The translations under genes and the position numbers were made by a program. DNA of 64,000 nt from Euwallacea fornicatus (taxonomy: Eukaryota > Arthropoda > Insecta > Coleoptera > Curculionidae): contig NC_089541.1 in the NCBI RefSeq assembly GCF_040115645.1, positions 4,526,001-4,590,000 of the forward strand, in the 5' to 3' direction. The notes under the pieces are model-generated. The model was not told where the DNA came from, did no database searches, and saw only the letters and a list, made by a program, of their open reading frames with translations. Of this stretch, positions 11,505 through 23,593 are shown piece after piece. The first letter of the stretch is position 1; every line of letters begins with the position of its first letter.

Positions 11505-14500
11505 CTAATAAAAGAAGGCAAACGATAAACAGAGTTTTATAATAAAGAACCTATATAGGGATAGAAAAAAGTTAAATACAAAATTGTGCTCGATTAAGCG
11601 TAGCACTATAAGGTTTAATTAGCGACGGTTAATGAGTTCTTTTTGGTTGATACAAATTTCAAGCCATTAAAATAAATGCGCTAAGGTTTGTTTTTAAGAT
11701 AGTTGTTCCGAATATGAAATATTTATAATAATTTATTGTAAGCATAATTTCAAAAAAATTGGAAAAAATAACAGAAAACTATCATAATACTTACATAAGA
11801 ATTACTTTGACGCCTGAAGAGTGTCTCAGAGGGTGATATTTACTAATCCGGTACTCAGAATCATTTCTATTGAAATGCGTCAAGATTCTTCTGGCACTAA
11901 AATATAAGATTATCATGGCAATGATTGTGCCGACTTTTTTACAACTTCGGGGTTTAACATAAGATAATCATAAACGGGAAATAATTCATAACACCATAAA
12001 ATTAAAATATGTATGTGGTCTATGATTTGCTAAACCCACACCTGAGAGAAGAACTAGAATCTTCTCAACGATGAAAATGACTCATAAATCCTGCAAATGT
12101 TTCTAAAACACAACTCGCATTTCCATTTTTTAAAGATTACATGAACTCAATATTCCCTACATAGACAACTTAATTGCCCTTACCGTTGGCACTTCTTGAA
12201 ATTTATCTGGCAATCATCAGCAAAACAAGCAATAAATTCATATTTAAATGAAAATTAATCAAGTTCAGCAAACACAGAGCTGGCAGTGGTTTTGATTATT
12301 TGATTAAAATTCTTTTTTGAAGTGCCAAAGTAAAAAAGGCTTTTTATTGGGCGTCGATTCGAAGTTTCAAATGTGCAATGACAGTTTCTATAATGGTAAA
12401 GTCCCAGCAGCACATACGTGAAATAAAAATTTGGCAAGATCAATTAGTTCACATTAATTTTTCAGCAAAAAATAAAACACTGAGTACACGAGGTGCACCT
12501 ACGTCATGGCTGAATAGCAGGTTGAGTTGTGTCAGCATATTTAAAGGTTTTCTTATTAATAGGTTTTAATTTAGGTTGGTATTGAGAATTTACACACATC
12601 CGTTGTACAAAGGATGATAAAACTTTTGGTAATTATGGGTTATATGTACGTATGAATTTTAAATAGATCAATTTAAATGAACAGTATAATTACTAGTAAA
12701 GCGCTCTAAATATACCTCGCAATAAATTTTGCAACCTTCACGTTCTTTCGTAGACTTTTCTGTGGGGCATTTATCTGCGCAAACAGCGATTAGAAAAATT
12801 AATTGTAAATGTCATGCATTGTTTAAATACGCCTATAAATATTTACATTAAAGCATATAATTCTCCATTCACCAAAAAAAAAAGAAAAAACTTTAGGTTA
12901 GTCAATAAAACCAAATGACAGATTATCTAACAGGGATAAATTCGCGACTTTTGTTAAAAATCAATAGAAGTAAAAATGTTTTAAAACAGCAATGAAAATC
13001 ACCGAAAATCATATTCAAACTTAAGTTGTGTAACAGTCTAACTATGATAAAGTAACTTTTGAAACGTCGGCATTGTGTCGTAATAACGATCCCGCAAGAC
13101 ACGGGAGGATCTTATTTAAAGCTGTAACTACGTAGAGCGTGGGAAAATTGTCTCGATTCCAATCCACTTAAATATAAATATTTGACGCATTCGAAAGCCC
13201 GGGAAAATTTTCCAGAACTTTAGAGAATTTCCCGTTTAGAGGCGATAAAACAAGTGGCTAACGACGTTAATAATTAATGAATTAATTAGAAGCTGTAAGG
13301 GTATTTATGGACCTTGATCCTGGCCCGCCATAACTAAAATTGCACTCGTCTGAACGTTAGCTCCAAAAAAATAGAGCAATCTTTGATCTGGCGCACACCT
13401 GTTGAATAATTAATAATATTGAATAACTTAAACCTAAATATACCTCTTTCTCATTGAACTTATTTAAAACTTAACAGATTTGCGTTGATCTAATTTTGCC
13501 ATCATTTAAAATATGAAGACGCAGTAAAACATACTTCAAAATTTTGCGAAAGATTACTTACTTTACATAGTTGTCGATTGCTATAAGGGCTCGATATTTC
13601 TGATATGGGAGTCTTTTAACTTCTACAAACCCATATGTGCTCAAAAGAGCAGTAACCTAAAAGATAAGATTATATATGTACAGCAGGGTGCTAGTTACGA
13701 TGTAAAGCCATAATATTATGATTCCACGTTTAGGATTTTGAATCAATATCAAAATATCAATCGTCATGTAAAAGTGATCGCTGGACGAAAATATACTGAT
13801 AGAATTAACTGAAAAACTTTTGTATTAAAACATTGTAAACGATAAGTTGGTCCACTAAGTCGATTAGCCATTCAAATACTTATTTTTGTGGAAGCTGCAT
13901 CGGCACGGCATTTACGAATCGGGAAATGGTTAGTTTTCAACATATACAACTTTTCTATTTTCCTTAACATTTCCTTTTCTTTTCAAAAATGCATTTTCTA
14001 GCTCTTTGAATTCTCTTCCAAAAAGTTTTATACGAGCTGCGCAAAATAAATATAAAAAATTTAACAATGATTAATAAGTGTTCAGGAATAGATTATTATT
14101 AATTTCAGAAAGTCGTTAAATGAATTAAAATATTTTTATTACAAATAAGCAATTATGAAAAGAGACTATTAACAGAATGAATGTATATTACAGATAAATT
14201 ACTATTAATAGACATATTAAAAAATCGATTCGTTCGTTAGCAAACTAATGTGCGTTACAGTGAAATTAAGAGTAGTTAACGTATCAAAAAGCAATCGGTA
14301 TACGAGTAATTTTGCTCCAATTGGTCCTATGATAGTGATGACGATTTTCAGTATTTTTGGGCATCGAGAGAGATTAGCGTAGCTAAGGAAGGGTGGAGTT
14401 TGGGAAAATCTTTACTTAAAAAAATATTAAGCATATTGAACAAATATAACCAAGACTAACTAAAAAATAACAAAAATAATCGCAATTTACTAAAAAATTC

Positions 14501-17500
14501 GAAAATATTTGGTCTTGGCAAATGACAATATCAGATTCCTATGACGACATTGTTAAATAATTACCCGAAATAATATCTAATATAAATAAGAGGAAATAGA
14601 AATAACGTGATAAAAATGCCTGAACTAAAACTCTGCGAAATTGCACATTGCACTTTTTGTATATTCGAACCCGACATTAAATGTTCAACTGCACATTTAA
14701 TTTTTCTATTGTTTGGTACTGTTTCCAGTAAATGCGATTCTCGCGTATTGTTCCAGGAAACACATATTCACGATTCTTTTATATGTGCCAAAAACTGGAA
14801 GTCCGTAAATAAATTATTACAATCAGGTTTGGAAGATAATTTGGATTTATCGTCTGGCAATTTATCTTGTTTGTGCCGAAAGGTAGAGCACAAGGCAGAA
14901 AAATTTTCTAATAATCTTTGTTCAATTTGATATCAAATCCTTGGTATATGTTGAAGCTTACGAAATTCCGCATATGGGGTAGAAAATAGTAAACTAAATA
15001 TCTCAGTAACTGCAAGAACTATAAAAAAAACATGTACCAATCAATATATATAAATCTCTTTTTTTATCATCACAGTTCTATCAGATGTCAAAATTTAGTA
15101 ACCACTGCAATTCAGGATACTATATACAACTACTACTAAAATTCAAATATTCTAGGAGGCTTAACAGAAGTTTTTATAAATAGAAAAAAATAAGGCAACT
15201 TCCTCATTTTTCTTCGATAATATCTTTCTTTAATTCTTTGTTATTAAAAACAAAAACCAACTACTAAATCGCTCTTGTTGTAGAGTGCAAAGTGGCAAAT
15301 TATTTTCGAAAAGACCTTCACAAACTGGTATTTTTAGCGAGAGACAATTTGCGAAGCCAGGAAAAAATAATAGATACGAGTTTGCAGCTGCTTTCCATTT
15401 TCCTTATATAATTTGAGAACGCGCATATTTATTTTGTCTGGGGACGAAGTAAGGACTCCTCATGTTAATTTTGGTACGAGTCAAAATTACGAGTCGCCTA
15501 GACCTACCTATTAAATTATTGTACACAAATAATAAAATATTTTTGAACTATTAGCGAACATTGTGTCGGTCGTTTTAAATTAAAACGTATCTTTAATTAA
15601 GTTTTATTAATTGACATCTACGCATGTGCCTTTTTGCTAAAATTATTTCCTTATGTTTCAAAAATATTTTAAGTAAATCCCAATTTATTGCTACGTATAG
15701 ATCAATAAATTGAAGAAAGAAAATAGAAGAGTCGAGAGACAGATACTGAGCATTTATTTCGGTTTGCTCAATGTTTAATTTTAATTATTAAAAAAATCTT
15801 TTAAATTGGAAAAAAGGCCTCGTAAAACATTTGAACAGCCCAAATCTTACCTGTGCAACATTGACGGGTCTATTTTTAAGAGATTCAATGACTAATTTCG
15901 GAGGCCTGTTAGACTCCGGATCAGCTTTATCCAAATTCTGCGACATAAACAAAAAATAAATTTAATATAACAGTAAGTAATGAATGGTATATTATACATC
16001 AAGATTGTGAAGAGCATTATTATGGTCCGATTGCCAAGTCTAAATCCATCTAAGAAGTGACGGTTAATAAGTATTTGACAATTGCGGTGCATATACGATC
16101 TGTTTCCACTACTAGATTTAACTAAGTTCTATAAAACTGTAATAAATATACCTAAATTAAGCATTAATTAAATTTGAAACATTAAAAGACAACTCGATTG
16201 AATCATATCGTATCGAATCATAATATCAACGATGATGTATCGTTCGACATTCACTTCCATGGCAACCATTAAACAATAATGGGGATATAACGGATTTTGG
16301 CTGATTATTTCACTAGATAAATAACGAACCACATACGTGTCAATTGTTCGATAAAAAAACGTAACTTAGTGCTGCAGCACACCCAATAATAGTGTTTTCT
16401 AAAACTACTAGTGGAAAAAATTCATTATTATTAGATACCATGAAAAAAACATGACTTTATTTACGACGGCATAATAAAAACGAACATTGAAAAAAGTTTT
16501 ATAAATAATATCAACAATCAAAAAATTACTTACAATGTAGGAAGTGGACCCTCGAATAATATTAATTCTATTTTTGTACTGCTCTAATCCAGCAATTAGC
16601 TCACTAGGAACAAACCGCTTCGAAGATGGATATTTTTGGTAAATATTCAAATGTGCTAACCTAATGAAGACATAGCCAGTACAAAATGAATCCCATCCCG
16701 CGTTGTGAAAGTTGTCATATCCAAGCTGAGGATTATCCATTTCTATAGCTGGAGAGTTGGTGGCCAAAATCCTTCCAACTCCGTTTTTAAAGTAATCGAA
16801 AATAATATTTAAACCTACAAGAAATTGTTTAATAAACTTTACACTTCACTTCTGCCGATAGTGAAGGTACCGTTATCAATCCATTGTTTTTCCTTAGGAA
16901 GCATGGATTTTAGCTCATAAGAAATGGACTTAGTATCAAAAATAGTAGGCAGAAGTTTCGATATTAATTCTTTAAAATCAAGATACTTTTTTGGCAAAGT
17001 AGTTTCAAAGTTGCCCACTATAAGCAGTAAGTCTTGAAAAACATTGTGTCCTACTATAGGCTTTTGCAATTCCACAAGTAATCTGAACACCTTTGAGAAC
17101 CCCAGTAAATTATCAATTGTTTCATCTTCCAAGCGATACTTGAAGTTTAATTTACGATACTCCTCTGGTGAGACCTTTTTAACAACAAACTCCCCATTTT
17201 CCACATAGGTCCAAAGGTTTTTACACATGCTTCGAAATGCTTTGTGAACGAAAAATATAATTTCTTCATTACTGCGTCCTTCAGTGCAAACATTCGGTAA
17301 AACTAAAGTAGCACCCACTGGAGCTTTGGCATACCAATTTTTGACCTGATTAATCTCTTTGTCAATGATTTTCTCTAATACGTTTTTACATGAATTGTTA
17401 ATGTCAGACACTTCATCAGTGGACATTTTGTCTTTGAGCCGAAGTTCTTGATCTCGATTCATAAAAGGAATGCCATCATATACGAACTGAAATCCAATTT

Positions 17501-18259
17501 GTAAGTTATCTGCTTGACGTGGTTTACTATGTTTGGCAACATACCTTATTAAAATCAAAATTATACAGTTTCAAGAAATTTATTGTGCCTGTTTGCATGT
17601 AAAAGCTTCTATGTATATATTGAAAACTGGCAGGTTGGACGTAAAATGTGTATACTTTTCCCAAGTAACTATTTTTCTTAGGGTCAAAGCTGAAAGCAGT
17701 TAATCCAACTTGTAATGGAACTACTCCACTTAAGTTAGCATTTAACTTTGAATATCGTTCAGATGGTGTGTCAAATATACTAAAATATAATAATTGATGC
17801 TGTAAATAAACCAGTATAAATTATGATAAATTAGTAAAATGTGTGAAAAATGATACTGGTAATTCCAGAAATGTAAATAAAATGGCAAGCATGATTAGAA
17901 GGAAAAAATTATATAAATCACTCAGTTATCAAAATTGTTTAAATTCTCACAGTCAGAGATCTTTTAAACTGTCTTCAGTAGTAAAAATTTCCGTGAAATG
18001 TACTCAGAACTATTTAAATGAACGATGATAGATACTTAAAACAAATTTTACCCAATGTAATTAATATTTTAACAGGTCTAAATATTATTGCACATATTAG
18101 GTAAATATGTTTTGGATTATATAAGTACCTAGCTTTCTTGTCAGGTAATGGATCCAAGGCACTAAATTCTGTATCAATGCTGCAAAATTTTGATTCTTGC
18201 AACCTCTTCTTAATTTCAGGATAGAGAAACTTAAAATTTCGTGAGTTTACTTCACACAT
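11505..18259 (-). CDS. PNLDC1: PNLDC1, poly(A)-specific ribonuclease-like pre-piRNA 3' trimmer
   Basis: Homolog of silkworm Trimmer and mammalian PNLDC1, a DEDDh 3'-5' exonuclease that shortens pre-piRNAs at the mitochondrial surface. Minus-strand exons, in transcript order, are 18259-18129, 17779-17545, 17486-16871, 16814-16534, 15937-15851, 13656-13562, 11896-11795 and 11550-11505. All are in phase and give 530 aa, the usual PNLDC1 length. Visible catalytic residues are D29 and E31 (SIDTEF), D274 (PIVGHNVFQDLL), and H364 with D369 (HNAGWD). The last exon is 46 bp and with the end of exon 7 encodes a hydrophobic tail (VILMFFIIKLCLSFAFFY), as expected for the C-terminal membrane anchor of PNLDC1. 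I see no R3H or RRM domain of true PARN. The start was chosen because MCEVNSRNF directly precedes the first DEDD motif, as in the family. Exons 6-8 rest on phase, splice sites and fit to the family's C-terminal order. Confidence 0.9.
11897..13561. other. PNLDC1 intron 6 with possible cysteine-rich peptide remnants
   Basis: On the minus strand around 12814-12700 an open stretch reads LQLIFLIAVCADKCPTEK, then REGCKIYCE and a GT donor. This looks like a signal peptide followed by a cysteine-rich mature peptide, but the nearest ATG (about 12815) is one base out of frame. A second stretch near 12217-12168 reads CFADDCQINFKKCQ before a gtaagg donor, and its ATG is also one base out of frame. These may be chance or eroded copies of a small secreted-peptide gene. 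Confidence 0.25.
13657..15850. other. PNLDC1 intron 5
   Basis: A 2.2-kb intron. It contains a plus-strand open frame (14616-14930, 104 codons, nine cysteines) with no recognisable domain. In sequence this AT-rich, a few frames of this length are expected by chance. Confidence 0.4.
15938..16533. other. PNLDC1 intron 4
   Basis: A 596-bp intron with nothing recognised. The minus-strand frame at 15892-16092 overlaps exon 5 in another frame and is not used. Confidence 0.5.
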
Positions 18260-18305
18260 TTTGAAGTAAATTTTTGAGATAGCTGGGTTAGATAATTATC
18301 AGTTC

Positions 18306-19016
18306 CTAAAACAAAAAGCACCATTTATACCAATTAAAATCCTGTGAAGAAATGTTGAAAAGAGTATAGTATTATATAGGAAGATTACTCTTTTTGCAGC
18401 ATAGGAGGCCTCAGTATTGCAGCAGGTTATGGTTTTATAAAAATGTTTAAAAAGTTTCTAAATTTCTTTGATCTTCATTAAGATCATTAGTCTCAATAAT
18501 TGATCCACACTGAAAATTAGTCTTGACGGCACCAAGATTGTTTGCATTTGAAATATCACTACCAAATATAGAATTATTATATTATGTATATTAATTCTTT
18601 TAACAGATTGAAAGAAATCATCTCAGGAATATTTCAAATACAAATTTATTATAACAATTTATTTTTATGCTGTAAAGGCAAATATATTTTTATTTATATA
18701 TGTATATTATTTGGTGTTTTATATGTGAAAATTGAATTTATATCATTGAAATTGAAAGCCACATTATGCAGCTGTTTTTTCATATACATAAAAGTTTCAA
18801 CAGATCAAGAACTTCTTTCTCTAAAAATCTTTTTTGTCATCTAAGTTTACCTTTACTTCAGCATTAATCTTTCAGCGGTTATTTTCAAATTACATTTATT
18901 TTAATTCATTACAGTACAATTAATTTAATAAATAAGGTTTAATTATAAGTTAACATGGAAAATTAATCAAAATTGTAATAGTATTTAAATGGGAGGAATA
19001 ATACAAGATTACTTAC
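18306..19016 (-). other. probable 5' UTR intron of PNLDC1
   Basis: On the minus strand a gtaagt donor lies just below 19017, and a pyrimidine-rich acceptor (ctttttgttttag) ends at 18306. This leaves 46 bp of leader before the ATG at 18259. The interval holds no other recognised feature. Confidence 0.5.
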
Positions 19017-19090
19017 CAAAAGAGGTTTTTCGCGTACGAATAGGGCCTCTCTTAATTCGTAATACTATTAACACTAAACGTCTTATAGTA
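19017..19090 (-). other. candidate non-coding first exon of PNLDC1
   Basis: On the minus strand the segment ending in 'acctcttttg' is followed by gtaagtaat, a near-consensus donor in the right place for a leader exon. The upstream limit, and hence the transcription start, is a guess. Confidence 0.4.
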
Positions 19091-19689
19091 TTTTTTATTT
19101 AATTATTAATTTTTTGTTGAGTTCTAGAGGTCAGTGGCAAATAAAATTCTAAATAATAGGTTATGTTTCTATTTACAAATTTCTGACATTTTCATAAGGC
19201 TCTAGTATTGCCAAATGTATGCTAATTGCAGTTTAAATGCTTTTTGCGGTTTGGTGGATAAAACTAATTGAACAGATTTGTTATTTGGTGCTAATAAATC
19301 TACTACAAATTATCATAAATTAACATAATAAGTTTGTTTACGATGTGTATATAAATGACTAAATAATATCTATTATAAGTAACCCTTAAGATATGTGCAC
19401 ACCGTTCAAGTAAATAATTCTATAACAAGTTGGCAATGATGGAATAAAATGATAAATGTGTTCTAAAAGTAGGCAACTAACAATGCTCCTTTTAGATAAA
19501 ATTTTATCATTTTTAATCAATAAGACGTTTTTAGTTTATTATTTTTATATTCAAAATTAATGAATAAAGGATATTTTAAATTTAATGTATTAGTCTATAT
19601 CATTGTAATTGACTATAAAAATTGTTTTGAAATAATATGTCTCTTTAATGTTTCAATCTATATAACTGTCTGTCGATATCTTTCATCGT
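19091..19689. other. intergenic between PNLDC1 and tRNA-Ala
   Basis: AT-rich, no open frame of note and no repeat recognised. It should contain the PNLDC1 promoter. Confidence 0.4.
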
Positions 19690-19761
19690 GGGGATGTAGC
19701 TCAGTGGTAGAGCGTTCGCTTTGCATGTGAAAGGCCCCGGGTTCGATCCCCGGCATCTCCA
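19690..19761 (+). tRNA. tRNA-Ala (anticodon UGC)
   Basis: A 72-nt cloverleaf without intron. The acceptor stem GGGGATG pairs with CATCTCC (one G-U), D arm GCTC/GAGC, anticodon stem TTCGC/GTGAA with loop TTTGCAT (anticodon TGC), and T arm CCGGG-TTCGATC-CCCGG. The internal A box (TAGCTCAGTGG) and B box (GGTTCGATCCC) are intact. The 3' CCA is not encoded, as is normal in eukaryotes. Confidence 0.97.
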
Positions 19762-19762
19762 A

Positions 19763-19769
19763 TTTTTTT
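19763..19769 (+). terminator. RNA polymerase III terminator of tRNA-Ala
   Basis: A run of seven T begins two bases after the tRNA body, as expected for Pol III termination. Confidence 0.85.
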
Positions 19770-19956
19770 ATTTTTCGAAAAATCCTTATTATTGCAATAA
19801 ATATATGTATGGTTTTAAGGTTTTACTCTCTAATTTAAATACTAATTTCTTTCAAATAATGTTGTGTCCTCGGTTTTTTTTCTATCCAGAATTTTGGCTA
19901 CTCGCGCGTCCCTGTTTTGGCAAAGTGCCCATTTACGTGCAGGTAGCCACCGAACT

Positions 19957-20138
19957 TATAAAAGGCAGAGCATTCAAATCCCGGCGCCCGTTTAGTGAAC
20001 AGACCTTAAATTAATATATGTTTTGCGTTTGGTCTTCCGTATGGGCCTAAATATTACGCTCTTTTGTTAATCCGACACTTTATAACTTACTTTTGTGATA
20101 AGTACACACCGCCACTGGATCACGGGTATTTTGCATCG
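19957..20138 (+). promoter_or_regulatory. candidate TATA promoter with non-coding first exon
   Basis: TATAAAAG at 19957-19964 is followed about 35 bp later by 'gtttagtgaac', a plausible initiator. A strong splice donor (atcg/gtaagt) follows at 20139. The region is richer in GC than its surroundings. Together these would define a leader exon of about 145 bp. The next acceptor on this strand with a known gene is SERCA exon 2 at 23574, so it may be an alternative SERCA first exon. It could also belong to an unknown transcript. Confidence 0.4.
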
Positions 20139-20195
20139 GTAAGTTACCAGTGCAGTGCAGTGAATTTTCCTTTCGCGTCTCTATGCTCTATGGGA

Positions 20196-20203
20196 TATAA
20201 AAG
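20196..20203 (+). promoter_or_regulatory. second TATA box
   Basis: Another TATAAAAGG 239 bp after the first, again followed by a possible initiator (ttccagtgatc). No strong donor of gtaagt type follows directly. Confidence 0.3.
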
Positions 20204-20666
20204 GATTACCATCGGCTTAAAATTAAGGACTTTGATTCCAGTGATCTATTGAACGTAATTTCATGTGAAATTGCTTTTGGAAAAGTGAGAAGTAGAAAAA
20301 TCATATACCTTTGCTTTAGATGGCGGCAAAACTATTTCTTTCTTTTTGTGTGCATAAAAAGTTTATATGTGCTAACAGTTTCCTTCAGGTTTCAGTAATT
20401 CTCAAATATTCAGACTCAAATTTCCTAATTCAAATTTTTTATAGAAGTATGAAATGTTGCTATAGATACATTAGTTTTTCTGTAAGCTAAACATATTATT
20501 AGCACATAATAATTACTACATAAATAAATTGAGTGAGAACCGTTACTACATATTTTAAGCGACCCACTCGCTCATTTTATAATTATAATGATTTTTATGT
20601 AACAGATCCCCACAAATATCTATTTAAACCTCTTAAATATTCGTGTTGGTGGTAAATAATTGGATA

Positions 20667-21218
20667 TCAACAACTGGTCGGCAATTTCTTTGCCAAAAAT
20701 CGAAAATTATAATAATTATTATTATGAGACAACGACGACGGTGCTGTATTAAAACCTTGTAGCTCTCGACTTATTGGCACTGGTCCCAAATTTCGCTTTG
20801 TTACGCGGTTGAAAATAAAGCAATTTGGCGTTAACGATTCCATTTTGATTTTTTTGTACTCGAAGTCATAAAAGACCTGAATTTTGTTATGAAATGTTTG
20901 GCGTTTAAGGAAAATTTCAAATTTGCCGCGATTTCCGGCGGTAGCTTTTAAATTAGCACACGTGGTAAACCGTGGACCAATTAAACGGATCCACATCTTA
21001 TCATAGATGGCGTGCATCTGACGCTCCAATAGGGGGTCGTGTTGCGCGATTCGAAGTACGGTTTGAACGAAATTTAATTCTTCATCTGCATCGTTGTCAT
21101 AAAGATCTGCGGCCTGATAATCAATAAATTACTAAATAAACATTATTTATCATCTCTTTATTAATAGAGAATCTACTAGGATTGATAAAAAGCTAAAATT
21201 AATCGAAATTTTGAACAT
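20667..21218 (-). CDS. unrecognised protein, possibly secreted
   Basis: I do not recognise this protein. The main exon (21113-20667) is open for 149 codons, reading AADLYDNDADEELNFVQTV at its start and ending KKLPTSC. It is preceded by a clean acceptor (gattatcag). The best upstream partner is 21218-21177 (MFKISINFSFLSIL, then a weak gtagat donor), which joins in phase and gives 162 aa. Its N terminus is hydrophobic like a short signal peptide, followed by an acidic stretch. The rest is basic and Asn/Phe-rich with three Cys in all, and no domain is apparent. In sequence this AT-rich, an open frame this long with a matched acceptor is unlikely by chance. The gene diverges from SERCA exon 1 with only about 100 bp between them. 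The first exon is the weak part: the true start could lie further upstream. Confidence 0.5.
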
Positions 21219-21330
21219 AGAGCCGCGAAAATAGTTGTACTTCACGGCAGGTGACAGTTTGTTTGGGCAGTTTGACAGTGACAGTTATATTTTACATTTA
21301 ACACACGACGATTTGTGTGAGCATTTGTTG
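21219..21330. promoter_or_regulatory. probable bidirectional promoter between unknown gene and SERCA
   Basis: Short interval between the ATG of the minus-strand gene and the presumed SERCA leader. It carries several close copies of TGACAGT (three between 21250 and 21285) and no TATA box for SERCA. Function is inferred from position. Confidence 0.35.
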
Positions 21331-21578
21331 TGTTTTTTAATAGTTTTTGAGCGTTTTAAGCGTTTAGTTATAAATTAATTATAAACGAGAAGTTGTCTAA
21401 TTCGTAGTAGAGATTTGTGACTGTAGAGAAATCTTAACAGCTTCAGCATTCATTTCCAATAATTGGGACAATGGAAAGGATAAAAGTTTGAATACAGGTT
21501 ATAGTGTGATATTAAATTCTAGCTTAGTAGGATATTGGAAATATATTTAATATAGTTAGAAAACGAATACTAAAATTG
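21331..21578 (+). other. probable 5' non-coding exon of SERCA
   Basis: No long open frame. It ends in aaaattg/gtaagt at 21579, a strong donor whose next good acceptor is SERCA exon 2 (ttaatttcag, ending 23573). The upstream limit is approximate. Confidence 0.55.
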
Positions 21579-23573
21579 GTAAGTGCTCTCTTTAAACACG
21601 TATTAATCTTTTTTACAGTAGAATACGTGTAAAACATGCTTTTTTGCTTACATTAGCATTTGTTAGGTTATTGACTCCTTGACCAAATTTTGTAAATTGC
21701 AAATAATTAGTGCAATTCATGAGCTAAGTCTTTTATCTTAAACGACCCTTGACCATTTATTTTTTGTAAGTAAGGTCATAGGAGTTTAACCTAGCTTTCT
21801 TTTTCAATGACTAGTATTGTGCAGATATTTGAAACTAAGCATGCAGCATAAATTTGTACTTTTACTGAGAAGTTTGATACTGTATTTTACTTTTCAATTT
21901 CTTTCCTAATTTACATATCTTAATAAAGAAGCAGTCGAGCATAAAAATCAAAATGACTCAATAAAGGAGTGATCTCTCAGGTTAATTCTCATATCATAAG
22001 ATACAGCATACCATGTGAAATATGATTAAAGGAGCTTCACTTATTGTTATAATAAGTCAATGTGACAAATTTTTTAGAGATCAACAATTTAGTGAACATT
22101 CTAGTGTTAAAAATTAATTCTCTTATTTTCTAACCTTCCAATGATACTGTTTAGAAAAAATAGTAAATTTTATGTGAAAATATTTTAAATTATCAGATTT
22201 AAACCAGAAGTTTTGCTTCAGGTCATATGACTGATTTTGAAGGTTTCATTGTGGATTCTCATGTACATATATAAATGCAAACTAGCAAAATGGTGTGTGG
22301 ATAAATAACTGGTTGAAGTGCCTATTTGCTATATGTTTAGCCATGTCCTTAATGCTGTAAGAGTTACATAATTGATACATAGGAAAGTGGGAGCAAGTCA
22401 ATTTTTTAACTTTAGTATAGGATAAATGTACCCAAAGTTTGGAATCACTGATAAACAAGACATTAATTCAAGCTCCATTGATGTTAAATGTACCAATATG
22501 GGATACTCATTATCACTTAAAACTTTGGCCCCCACATATATAAACATTGAAATCCACAATGGTGCTGGATTCTCATAAGAAGATATAACTATTAAAAATT
22601 TTTGGAGTTTCAGTAGATATTATCTTTCTCTACTGAATCCATATACACTCTTTTACATTCTGGAGAAAGCTCCAGTTGTAAATGTAAAAAATTTTACTGA
22701 AGCTGGAAAATTTTATTTTAATCCTGATTTTAATTAGACATATGACAGAACAACAATACCTTCATTAGTACAGGGTGTTAAAATTATTAATTACTTATTC
22801 TGAATCCTTCAATTTTATAAATACTGTTGATATTTTGTGCTTATATAATAACAATATTAATAATGGTTGCACAAGTAGCAAACAGCAAATATTTACTAGC
22901 TGCTTTGGGGTGTGACATCCCCATGGAACTTAGTTACCTGTGCCACCAGAGTATATAGTAACATAGGCCAGTTTTTAAACTAGGCTATATGTATTTGGCT
23001 TACTAATGAACTTGGCCTTTGACCTTGAACTTTGGCCTATCCATTGGTGATATAGTCACCAGTGTTAACATCAAGCCTTCATGTCTCATATTGTAAATGG
23101 TTGGAAAATAGTACCAAATATAAAAAAATCGTAACAAAAAAAAGTATTGTTTATGTGATAGATGACCACATTCATAATAAAAATAGTTAGGATTAAATAT
23201 AGGTAAATAGCATGATAGAAAGAAGCGCTGCAATATTGCTTCATAATTTTCAGTCAAATGTATTAACTTACTAATAATAAAAATATTACTTCAAGTGCTT
23301 TGGAAAGATATCTTCATTCCCATAATACCATTCTGATGATAAATTTTACTATTGAACCATCCACTGAGGGTTAATTCTGTTTACTAAATATTTTAAGGCA
23401 GCAAATGATAGGGGAACATAATTTGTGACTTTATTATTATATATTTAATTTTTTTATGGAAAAAATGCCGGTGTTAGTCATTTTAATTTATTTTTTAAAT
23501 TTATATTTCATTTTACTAATGATCTTAATAGATATTCCTAACTGATTTCTTTATCTTGAAATATTAATTTCAG
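21579..23573. other. SERCA 5' UTR intron
   Basis: About 2 kb, AT-rich. It carries a tacagggtgtt word at 22769 that matches the terminal motif of the DNA elements elsewhere in the window, with no inverted partner. The minus frame at 23003-23257 has no recognisable content. Confidence 0.45.
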
Positions 23574-23593
23574 GATCGTGATTCGGGGTCATA

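Noticed and set aside
14616..14930. Plus-strand open frame, 104 codons with nine Cys, in PNLDC1 intron 5
   Set aside because: No domain, no splice or promoter context, and a few frames this long are expected by chance in AT-rich DNA of this size.
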